The notes under the pieces: generated by a model
Databases searched by the model: none
The model's input: the letters and a program-made list of their open reading frames with translations, nothing else
Told to the model about the DNA's origin: nothing
Shown: positions 22,341 to 32,772 of the stretch, one piece after another
Layout: every line of letters starts with the position of its first letter
How positions within the stretch are numbered: the stretch's first letter is position 1
Made by a program: the position numbers and the translations under genes
Source of the DNA: Cyathus striatus
Taxonomy: Eukaryota > Basidiomycota > Agaricomycetes > Agaricales > Nidulariaceae
Assembly: GCA_025738555.1 (NCBI GenBank)
Contig: JAOVFP010000014.1
Location: forward strand, 1,364,001 to 1,428,000
Reading direction: 5' to 3'
DNA length: 64,000 nucleotides

Positions 22341-25319
22341 AGTTGACATAAAGCACTGGAAGTTTACATGTACTATACTATCTATAAAATATTGCATTTG
22401 CACTATGTATATGTACCATAATTATTCAAAATATATTCCTTTGTTGACAACATTTCTATGTCAGCTCCATACATGCTAATGGTAAGTATGCTATATAACT
22501 ATATAATGTAAGTAACTTATACTTTTTTGAAAAGCTGGTGCCCACCTGGCACCTTGGATAGACACTGGATCTTTTGATCATGCTGTGAAACTGAGTTTCA
22601 ATTTGATGGAGGTGACACTGCATGTGCTTGTTGTCTATGACAATGACTAACAATAACTGTCAACATCTGAAATTATTGATGGTCACACTTCTAGAATCCT
22701 TCAGCATTGCTCAATGTTTGCTTCCACTCATTCCATGTCTATACTTGGTAGATTCTGGTCTTTGTATTGGCTTACCAGATGTCTGTTATATTGTATACAA
22801 CATGATATCATCTGTTCTACAATGCAATGAGGCTGCTTTCATGGGTTCATCTCCACTCTGTTATCTTCAAGCTAGAGACTCCAATCCTTGTGTCTCTGCT
22901 TTCACTTCTGCTACCAATACTGGTGATATTGATATGGAAGTTATTAATTCAATAAGGAAATGTTAGATGAAGTATTACAAATGACAGACAGGGTAAAGCT
23001 TACCTCAATGATCTTGGGTTTGAGAGCTGAGGTTAAGTCCTGCACTGTCAGCTATTGTATGATAAACATGTACACTTAACAAAGGAGTAAAATAAATCTA
23101 TAATTAATATGAAGATTAGAGGAGGATAAAGCTTTACACACCTGGATAGAGTAAAAACCCAAGCTTGAATCTGATACTCTAAGCCTATTGAATATAAGAT
23201 GCACCTATCTCTTATCAATTATGGAAAGGTTGACAAGATTGTAGTACTAGGTGCTGAAGAGCATGTGAGCAGTTAAGATATACTGCTAAATACACTTTCT
23301 AAGGCTAATGGATAAAGCTGTAGAGAGAGATTTAGACAAAACAGTGGCCATTGTTACCAGGCAAGCACTTGACAAAAGGGACAAGATGCCCAGTGGTAAC
23401 CCAAATCATAGGTACATAATGCTGACAGCTGCTCAGAGTTAAAGGTGCCTGGTGTTAACCCAAATCATAGGTATATAATCCTGGCAGGCACTCAGAGTTA
23501 AAGGTGCTACAAGAACAATGTGCCAGGGTTAAAGGATAGACACTCATCAGGAAAATAGAGCACCCAGGAGCTCTTTACACTTAGCCATGTGTTCTGTATG
23601 GATCTGTATGGAATCCACATGGAATCCATATGGAATTTTTGGAATCTGTGCAGAATCTGCACAGATTTTTTTCTTTTTGCAGAGGTTTTTTTGGATCTGT
23701 GCAGATTATACAGAGTTCCACATTACAGACCTGAAAATTCTGTACAGAATCTTATTATACTTATGTTCTTATGGAAAATTAGAATAGAAAATTGTAATCA
23801 ATGCCATAGTTCTGTTGTGACTGTAATGATCCAAAACATGTGACAATCATGTGACAATGAAATATGATGATGTAATGATAAAACAGGATGATTTAACAAG
23901 GGAATGGGAATGATGATGAAATGGGATGATGTAATTATGAAACAGGATGATGTATTTTGTATGTAATATAACATCTTGGTTGCATAAACATGGTGTACTG
24001 TGCTTACAGAAAATATAACATGAATAATAATAATTTCAGCTTTTCATACTATTTCATAGGTAATTTAGCTGTACTGTTGATGTATTTAATATACATTTGT
24101 ATTCACAAAAAAATTGGGAGGAATTGCCTATGAACTTGACTAGAAATGAAAAAAAATGGGTGCTCACTGTTTATGATGATGATGAGGCACATGAATGTGA
24201 TCAAACATGCCATGGAAAACAACACTCATTGATCAATTTGATGGAGGCAGAGGCATCAGATCAAATTAATGATTGACATTCAGAGGCATGGGAAATAATG
24301 AGTGTGGAGGCACAATAGTAAGTGAACATTAATCTAGTAATCCATAGCAGTATTGGAATCTCTGTCATAAACCATACAATTTACATTTTTTGAGTTACAG
24401 GTAAGTTCCAAAGTTGAGTTCTATTCGAGTTACCAGGAACTTGAAAAGTTGACAGCCCTCTCTTGACACCTTAGAACAACTCAGGTCAAACAGACATTCA
24501 CCAACTTGCATTTCAAATTTCTTTGTTGAGGTGCAAGCACACCTTAACCCTTACAAGAATAAGTGCATATTCCTTTTCTTTTTGTGCTGCACAACTGCAA
24601 AAGCTAAGCTTGGCCAGAATTGTGAACCATTTTGGAATATTACATAACTGACTTGTCTCACCTCACAAATCCAGATTTTCAAGTTATGTGGTAAATTCCT
24701 TTGTTTATTTGTAGAATTCGAACTAGTTCAATACATTGTCATCTTGTGACTACTTATGGTACATGACACTGCTGTGTAAGTCATGCTCCAATATTCAAGC
24801 TTCCAAAATTTCAAGCTTCATTTAAATGAAGTTTTATTCATTAGAAATCTTGGTAGTAAAGAGGTACAATTTACAATAAAAACACCCCTCAACAGATATA
24901 GAATATCCATCCTCAACATCCCCTTCCCCTCCCTGAATCAGAAGATGAAGAGCCATGCAGGCTCTTTCTGTAGAAATATCTGTTGCCTCTGCCTTGATTG
25001 GTAGAACAGGGGAGGGGCAATAGCAATGATAACATGTGCAAGGTGGTGTTGGCCTGTGTTGCTTAGTGAGTCATTTTCACTTTTTACTTTCTCATTCATC
25101 CACTTACACCAAACCAGGCATTTCATTAACACATTGTAGCTAGTGGAAGTATAGGGTGGGGGCTGGGCTGGGGATTTCTACTGCTATCAAGGCCATGAGC
25201 CCAGAGGAGGGTGGACAAGTGATGCATTTCATGGGTGTCTATTTTTGTGCAGCTGCCAGAGGTTCCCTGATGTGCTGTTACTCAGGTTTGGGGAGGTCAT
25301 GACACTTAGCCACATGTTT
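22341..25319. other. CpG-poor intergenic DNA with small satellites
   Basis: No gene recognised. 23,395-23,512 holds two tandem copies of about 59 bp (TAACCCAAATCATAGGTA..CTCAGAGTTAAAGGTGC). 23,595-23,700 is built from GGAATC and ATCTGTGCAGA motifs, and 23,860-23,950 from degenerate ACAGGATGATGTAAT units. 24,360-24,460 (TTTTTGAGTTACAGGTAAGTT) resembles 62,235-62,300. Confidence 0.4.
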
Positions 25320-25470
25320 CAACTGACTATCAGAGAGTCAGTTGAGAGTAGGTTGAGATTTTTAGTCTGAAATAACAGTCAGATTAGAGTTAGGTGAGAG
25401 TTAGGTGAGAGTTAAATGATAAATTTTCACAAAACTCAAATCTCTCTCATTCAGGTCTCAATAGTAATCT
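25320..25470 (+). repeat. Degenerate GAGAGTCAGTT repeat, left flank of minisatellite
   Basis: Runs of AGAGTCAGTTGAGAGTAGGTTGAG and TTAGGTGAGAGTTAGGTGAGAG with a period of about 10-11 bp. A related block lies at 26,573-26,775 on the other side of the minisatellite. Confidence 0.55.
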
Positions 25471-25557
25471 GAGACTAGATTGATAGGACTCTAATTAGAC
25501 TATCAGTGATAGTTGTTTGTTGAATAAACAAGTTGTCAATACATCATTGGTGATTGG

Positions 25558-26572
25558 TGTGACAAGGGAAAAAGTGTGACATGCTGGAAAATGTTGGAAA
25601 AGGCATGACATGTGTGACATGCTAGAAAATGTTGGAAAAAGTGTGACATGTGTGACTGTTAGAAGTGATCTGACACTTCTCTGATTACTAATGGACCTTA
25701 GGTAAACTTAGGTACAGGACCTTGGTAAAGACTTTAAACTTTGGTAGATAGCTAGCAGTATATAATCCTGAGGTCCTACAGTGACAAGCCCCACTTGCTC
25801 ACTGTACTTTGGACTTCAGACCCTTTGTGTCTCTTTCTGTCCTACAGTTCACTCTGTGTGTACATCTAACAGTGACAAGTGTGGGAAAAGTGTAACATGT
25901 TTGGAAAAGCGTGACATGTTGGAAAATGTTGGAAATAAAGTGTGACAAGTGTGGAAAAAGTGTGACATGTTGGAAAAAGTGACATGTTGGAAAAAGTGTG
26001 ACATGTTGGAAAAAGTGTGACATGTTGGAAAAAGTGTGACATGTTGGAAAAAGTGTGACATGTTGGAAAAAGTGTGACATGTTGGAAAAAGTGTGACATG
26101 TTGGAAAAAGTGTGACATGTTGGAAAAAGTGTGACATGTTGGAAAAAGTGTGACATGTTGGAAAAAGTGTGACATGTTGGAAAAAGTGTGACATGTTGGA
26201 AAAAGTGTGACATGTTGGAAAAAGTGTGACATGTTGGAAAAAGTGTGACATGTTGGAAAAAGTGTGACATGTTGGAAAAAGTGTGGCAGGTGTGATAGCT
26301 ATGATATGTGACACTTTTCCAATATGTCACACTTTTTCCCACACTTGTCACACTTTTAAATGTTGGAAAATGTTGGAAAAAGTGTGACAATTGTGATGGC
26401 TATGATACTGTGACAAGTGTAACAAGGCATGTCACACTTTTCCAATGTGTCACACTCTTTCCAACATGTCACACTCTTTCTAACACATCACACTCTTTCC
26501 AATGTGTCACACTTTTTCCAACATGTCACACTTTTCCAACATGCATCACACTTTTTCCAACATGTCACACAT
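25558..26572. repeat. 19-bp minisatellite with an orientation switch
   Basis: The unit is GTGTGACATGTTGGAAAAA. 25,558-25,656 has degenerate plus-oriented units. After a solo LTR, 25,872-26,285 continues plus-oriented, with some 16 nearly perfect units from 25,982. 26,310-26,365 and 26,434-26,570 carry the same unit in reverse complement (CACTTTTTCCAACATGTCAC). The two arms could pair as a long hairpin. Because 19 is not a multiple of 3, all minus-strand frames repeat the same 19-residue peptide with no stop, so the long ORFs here are by-products and not genes. Confidence 0.9.
25657..25871. mobile_element. Solo LTR, 215 bp
   Basis: Begins TGTTAGA and ends TCTAACA, a TG..CA LTR with 7-bp terminal inverted repeats. 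It is flanked by an exact 5-bp duplication GTGAC (25,652-25,656 and 25,872-25,876) and interrupts the minisatellite. A TATA-like GTATATAATC lies near 25,758. No internal retrotransposon sequence is present. Confidence 0.85.
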
Positions 26573-26775
26573 CAGGTGAGAGTCAGGTGTGAGTCAGGTA
26601 AGAATCCAAGCTAAGCCCAATACCAATTCCAGAAGTCTCAACTGACTCTCACCTGACTCTTGAGACTCAGTTGAGAGTCAAATGACAGTCAGATGAGAGT
26701 CTAACCTGACTTCTGAGACTTAGTTGAGAGTCAGATGAGAGTCAGGTGAGAGTCAGTTGATAGTCAGTTGAGACA
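26573..26775 (+). repeat. Degenerate GAGAGTCAGGT repeat, right flank of minisatellite
   Basis: Many copies of GAGAGTCAG(G/T)TGAGAGTCAG with a period of about 10 bp, including an inverted stretch CTCAACTGACTCTCACCTGA near 26,637. It matches the block at 25,320-25,470. Confidence 0.6.
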
Positions 26776-26779
26776 TGTG

Positions 26780-29060
26780 TGGGAGTGACACATACAGGGT
26801 TCGGGCATGGAATACTACATATTGGTAGCCATGCTCACTCCTTGTCCTATGAAATAGCACAGTAGACATTATGAAATGAATGTGGTGTGTTAAATAAGTG
26901 CAGACAACCAGGGCCCATATGATCTCTTTTCAATACACTTTTTTGTATCTCTGAGATAATTTAGCTGGCAACACAGGCCTCAGCCCTAGCCCTTGTACTC
27001 ATCCTTTGGTAAGGTATTTGTAGCAATGGGGTGGCCTATCAGTACATAGTGGCTTCACCAAGGCTTTGTTATCTATGCAATATCTATGTACACTCTTTCA
27101 TGAAAAGAAAGACATTGAACACCCTTGGATCTGGTGGAAAATATAATATATACTTATATTGGTCATTATACCACCTTACATTGTACTGTTGTTGCTGTGT
27201 TCATCATGTTGGAAGTACTTGAAGTTGATACTGCAGAAATGCTTGAACTACTTGTGGCAGAAGCAGTAAAATCAGTGTTTGTAGCTGTCAACATGATAGT
27301 TGATATAGGGATTCTTAAAAAAAATCACATTGGCATGGTAAACCTTCAAGCTACACTTCAATTTGTAGAGGATGACTCATATACCTTCTTAGGTTAGATA
27401 ATAATACAGGCAGACAGTAGGATGACAAGTATCAAGGGAGAGATAGGAGTGCTCTGTCACAAAAGTTGAGTTTGCCATACAGTGAATTATGGTACATTGT
27501 AATGCCTTAAGGCAGTGGCTGCCACATAAGGCAAATTGTTGAACATAAATCCTTAAACAGTCTTTAAAGGCATCACAGAGAGCCTTAGAACATGATGTAA
27601 GGGCCCACTGTGAAGTCTTACAATACATTCATTCTTTACAATTGCTTATAATGTGGTGTAAGGATACTCATAAAAAAGGTTTATCTGTTTTTATTCCATT
27701 CAGAAGCCTAAATTGTGATGATTCTAATAAATAGATTGGTATTGGACTAGAAACTACATACATACAAAACTACATACTACAAATACTACTCATTGTTACT
27801 TAAGTCTTCAGTACTTCACTACCAATGTCACTTACCAAGCCATTTTTCTTACCTTCATGCTCTCTACAACTTCACTTACCTTGTGTGTAAATGAGAAAGT
27901 CAGTGCTCTTTTATACATCTCAGGCAGATGTTTTAGTCATCACACCCAGATCTTGCACTGTCTTGACAGGGGAGTTTCCAAGTTCTGGAACCAGCTCTAA
28001 AGCTCTCTCCAGGCTAATCCAGACCTGCCCACATCTCTGTATACTTACACTAGTCACACTGTCATAATCCCAAGCCCTGTCACAATGTATGCGAGCCAAG
28101 GGATATTCATTTCACTATATTTTTTACTACCTCTGCGATACATCATGATTTTACTATAGCCAGTGAGTTAAGTACAAGAGTAAGTACCTCCACAATATAT
28201 CTAATGAATGCCATGCAGCCACACTCAGTACTCTTTTTCGGATGGCCTACAAGTAATATTATGAACTAAATAATACTATGGCCACCTTGGAATCCATGTG
28301 TAATCTTATGAAAACCTTAACTTTTGCTTCATGAAACCCTGTGGCCTAAAAATGTATTGCAATGAGGCACATGCTTTATGATGGAATATGACAGGCTTAG
28401 AATCATTTATATCATGCCTTTTAAGAATGTTTTAATGTATGGTGTTGAGATTTAAGGCTTAAGGCCTTACAATGCAATTCAGACTTTTGTGACATCAGTG
28501 GGGTGGATATAGGGATCTAAGGCAGCTCTCATGATATACATAGACTATATATATTTATAAACATCTATTTTTGCTGTTTAATGAAGGCACTTGAATGCTG
28601 GGTGGGTACAGCTGTACATTCGGCATTGCTGAGCCCCCAAAATTGATGGTACCCGATAAATATATGGTGTTGGAACACACATTGGAGATTCTTTTGCAAG
28701 TAATAGAATATATAAACACTCTTGTAACTTCTGGTGGATGTGGTATAAATCAATGAAGTGTGGAAACAAAAGAGATGACAGAGTGCACATAATGCCAAAG
28801 TTATCTGTCTTTTGAGTTCTGGGTGGGCGTCCCGCGATGGTTGTCAGAAATGCATTATATTTTTAGTTAAAGTGAGATTAATATGCATACGAATACAATC
28901 ATGATCAAAAATTTCAATGTACAGCACTGTTTCATGACCCTAATACCTATGGCAATGGTTGAGTCAAAACCAGAGAACACACTTAGTGATTTTAGGTATA
29001 TAATCAAAGTTCTTCATGTGTATGGTCATTACAGAATGGACTCAGTAGAAATACTTCTAC
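26780..29060. other. CpG-poor gene-free stretch
   Basis: Only short ORFs. The plus ORF 27,125-27,397 is acidic and hydrophobic (EVDTAEMLELLVAEAVKS), but no family is recognised and no flanking exons can be joined. Nothing else is supportable. Confidence 0.35.
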
Positions 29061-29061
29061 A

Positions 29062-29179
29062 CACCGTGGGCAAGTGCTTCTATTTCCTTTGATGATATTG
29101 TGAAGATATGATGAAATCAAAATATTTTCATCATATTTTCATCATATCTTCGCACTTATAGAAGCAATTTCCCATGGTG
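29062..29179. mobile_element. Small foldback MITE (118 bp)
   Basis: The ends CACCGTGGGCAAGTGCTTCT and the complement of CACCATGGGAAATTGCTTCT form inverted repeats. Internally GAAGATATGATGAAA pairs with TTTCATCATATCTTC. Most of the element can fold on itself. No clear target duplication is visible. Confidence 0.55.
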
Positions 29180-29339
29180 ACACCAAATATATAGGTTATG
29201 GCTTTTGGTGAGAAGTGGGAGGCAGATTCAGAGTAACATTCATTTCCCTCGAACTCCAAGATCTTGCAAAGATATCACTATAATTCAGCAGAAGTGTCAC
29301 ATCTCCTTCACTTTGGCTTTCAGGGCCTATAGGACCAGC

Positions 29340-30285
29340 GTCCAACTCTCACCGAGGCATAGGTGACAGCACCTCATGCGAAGCCCAAGTTATCTCATTG
29401 GTGAGTGGAGCTTCCATTGAGGAGGGTACAGCTAAAAGATCTTTCCATCTTCCAACAACATCTACTGAATGTGAGTGAGACATGCCTGGATAACTGGTGG
29501 AAAATGCAATAGGAGTACTAGTAGTGTCAGAATATCCCATATTTGGTCTCAGGTTGAATGGCTCCAGTACTGTCTTATTCCTTGCTGTTGCCCCTCAGTT
29601 GACAAACAAAGCATTTTGTGGTGCCTTCCTTATTGTTACAGACTGAGACTTGAGATTTCGAATGAACCAAATTACTAGGCTTATAATTGCTATCCCAAAA
29701 ATCCCCCCCAAGTCCACTTCCAACAATAGTCCCAACTGGTATGGAAGCTTCATTGCTTCCAGAAGGACTCAATGATGTGGTAGATGAATGACCTAACATA
29801 ACTGTCGTCGAAATTGATGACCTAGATGTGGATGGTGGAGCTGTTATGGCGACAGCCTCGCTCGTCAAGGTAGTAGCACTTGTAATAGTAAGTGAAAACG
29901 GGTTGTTCATGACTCCTGGAACCAGAACACCTGCCATTTCTATAGCTATAAAGCTGAAGACTCTACAACATATTTAATTTCGCTTTTCACTTCCATTTTA
30001 AAATGGTCATACCCTAAATTTCCATTGGGTGTTGCTTGCACTACCAATGAAGACATTTGAGGTAACGTGACAGAAATATCCCAATATACAGGGTCTGAAG
30101 GTAACACTATGATAGTTATAATATGACTAATAAACCAATGATTATTCATCTTGTAGGGATTCTGAGTGGTTCATACAGATCATTTGTAGCAAGAGAGTTG
30201 TCCCAGGTCACAGTAAAATTGTCTTGTGGTGCAATTTCATTTGGCTTCACACCAAGATTATATCTGGCATGGCTGTAATATAAGT
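29340..30285 (-). pseudogene. Decayed Ser/Thr-rich single-pass membrane protein
   Basis: Minus-strand pieces in order: about 30,285-30,160 (GVKPNEIAPQDNFTVTWDNS, an extracellular-domain type), 30,120-29,960 (SDPVYWDISVTLPQMSSLV), then 29,932-29,700, a Ser/Thr-rich stalk followed by IPVGTIVGSGLGG. The expected TM helix (IFGIAIISLVIWFIRN) follows only if the run of seven G after CTT at about 29,702-29,708 were six, so there is a one-base frameshift at the membrane entry. The layout matches fungal wall-sensor-like or secreted-then-anchored proteins of unknown function. The reading frames are otherwise open and nearly CpG-free. Confidence 0.45.
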
Positions 30286-30779
30286 CCAAAGTAATATGCT
30301 AAGAGTCCGTTAGGCCTTAGCTTTTGATCATCCAAACTCATAAACTATTCTTACCATAATGTTTTGCTATTCTGAACCTCAAGTAGTACTGCTTTCCTTG
30401 ATTATCTGTTCCTCTTAGATCATTTATATGATAAAGGTTGAGCGGTAGGATGCAAGATGTCAGAATGGAGAGATGGTAGTTGGGTGGGTATAGGAATCGA
30501 ATGCAATAAACGGCATACTTATACACAGACTATTAATAACCTTCTATCTTTTAATTTGTTGTTCACTGAAGGTATGCTAGATGAGTACCAAATGTACTAT
30601 TTTCAACAATGTTAAGATAACCAATAGATTGTAAATGATAAGACATGGATTCCATGGAAGCACGATACTCTCATCATTGAATAAAGTGTTTATTATGCTA
30701 CCGTCCATTAGTCCTTAGCTTTCGATCCTCCAAATTCACATGACTTTCATTACATTGAATACAAAGCATTGTCACATTA

Positions 30780-30908
30780 GGGGAGTTTAATCTTGACGAT
30801 ACACAATACAGCTGCTTTGTAACGTGCACTGAACTTTTTCGGCAGGATTGTAGTGTTGCTGTCAAGTTGCTGTAGCGATGTAACAAAACAGCCAAGATTA
30901 AACTCCCC
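30780..30908. mobile_element. MITE with 16-bp inverted repeats, TA flanked
   Basis: GGGGAGTTTAATCTTG at 30,780 and its exact complement ending at 30,908, with TA on both sides (30,778-30,779 and 30,909-30,910). The 129-bp element has no coding capacity. Its ends and TA duplication fit a Tc1/mariner-type passenger. Confidence 0.7.
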
Positions 30909-31086
30909 TATTGATAGCTGTGGGGAGGATTGGGTGACCAGTTTATAATTGGTGGGTTGTGGGAATATAACCTGCAACTATCCCATGATAAATTTGGATG
31001 GATGTCAGTTTCACCAAAGTTGAACCCAAATGCAGCTGAACTGTGCCACTAGTGACTAGTGACTGTATAAGCCATATAGTAAGCAT

Positions 31087-31700
31087 TTGCAGAATGGAAC
31101 ACACAGCTTAGTGTATGAACATCATAAAATTCTGCTAAGTCCCATCAATTCCCTTGGCATAATGTATGGCTGCATTAATTTCTTAAGTGCGCATCCTTTG
31201 CTTTCAACCCGGTTCCCCTCTTTCCCTCATATCCATTGGTATTCTGCTCTTCCTGTCTCCTCCTTCCTCAAAACTACTGTTCAGTATTTCACAGTTTCAC
31301 TTATGCAAGACAACAATGATCTGGTGAGGCTTGAGCTGCGAGGGGAAAGGGCGGAACAACATTGGAATGTGCATGGGCTTGAGTTGGTTAAAACCAGCGA
31401 GTTTTTGGTGAGTCCTCCTCATTTTCTCTGAGGTTTCTATTGATACTACATATATTTATTTATTTTTTACAGTCCCCCTGTGATTCCATACCGTCTCAAT
31501 CACTGCAGCGGCACATGGGCTTGGGTGGTATTAAAACTAGCGAGTTTTTTTGTAAGTCCCCCTCATTCCCTCCGGGATTTGTATTGAAACTACAGACATA
31601 CTTATTGTTTACAGTCCTCCTATGGATCTGCATGATCTTCTGCTCACCAGCCCGCATCCTGAACAGTGGGCAGCACATCAGCGCACCAACTCTCTAGCCT
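31087..31700 (+). pseudogene. Unrecognised exon fragments with a tandem duplication
   Basis: 31,375-31,470 and 31,515-31,615 are duplicates: both end an ORF with (V/I)KTSEF(L/F) directly before a GT(G/A)AGTCC donor-like site and both have a ..TTTACAG acceptor about 70 nt later. A third piece reads MDLHDLLLTSPHPEQWAAHQ. This looks like a repeated exon of a plus-strand gene, but I cannot name the family or find a complete frame. Confidence 0.3.
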
Positions 31701-32772
31701 TCTTCCATGTTGAAGAGTTGGGTATATCTTTTTACTGTCGTTATTATTACTGTGAGTAAAGCTTGAATATTATGCACTCTGTATGTAGATACAACATGTA
31801 CTAGGTAGTGTAGAATTATATTACCTATTCAAATGTCACAATAATCATTCCATGCTGCCTCCACATATGCTTTTAGATATGTTACTATACCTATTTTGTA
31901 TTTTACTGACAATGTGCTACAGCTGATTTTATGTATTTAAGTAGTTTACAATGTACCGTAAATACTCATCCATTTACCTCTGGCTTCCTCCCCCTGCGTG
32001 CTTTGAGGCCAAATGTAACGTCGTCGTCGTCGTTGCGTCGTTTATTTCAACAGGTAGTAGATGTAATTGAATTTAAATTACTTATTCGGCTATATGTCGG
32101 ATGGATTAGTAAAGAATAACTAGCAGATGACCTGGGTATGTCGAATTCATGCTAATATCTATCGGTTGTAATGACATCCCATTGGATGAAAGGGAATGAA
32201 TAAAATAAAAACGACATGGCATCGACATGCAGTTGGAATGATTCTTACATGAGTTCTATATGACTCAAAAAAGTGCCTCCAGTCATTCAATTGACATGCT
32301 TGTCCTAGGCATGCGCTAAACATGTCATAGCATGACTTTTCGTTTTTACTGAGCGTGACTGCCGAATTGATTTGTTTAGTACAGTACTCTGTACTATTAA
32401 TAGCTTTTTTGGTCCACGGATCGCTATGTATTTAGAGAGTTGCCTGTATACATGACACAGGAATGACAGCAAGTGAAACATGAGTGGACCCAAATCAAGA
32501 CCACTACTCAGATTATGCAAGTCAGGTCTTCTCCGCACTCCACCCTAAAAGCGCCATATATAACAGCCACGTACATCATCATACATAAAAAAAAACCTAC
32601 AACCATACAAGAAAAAGCACAACGAACATCGAAAGCAAAGATATCAGATACTTGTAAAACATCAAAGTCCAAATCCTTCCTACCCACGACAACCCATCCA
32701 ACACCTCTTAATAAACCATAAGATAACCCTTTCATCCCATCCAACACTAAACAATCAGTTAACCCTTCCAGC

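Noticed and set aside
25799..26390. Three overlapping minus-strand ORFs of 127-174 codons
   Set aside because: They are produced by the 19-bp minisatellite, which has no stop in any minus frame and encodes the same 19-residue peptide in each.
26434..26570. CRISPR-like array
   Set aside because: Repeats are contiguous 19-bp units without unique spacers, and the genome is eukaryotic.
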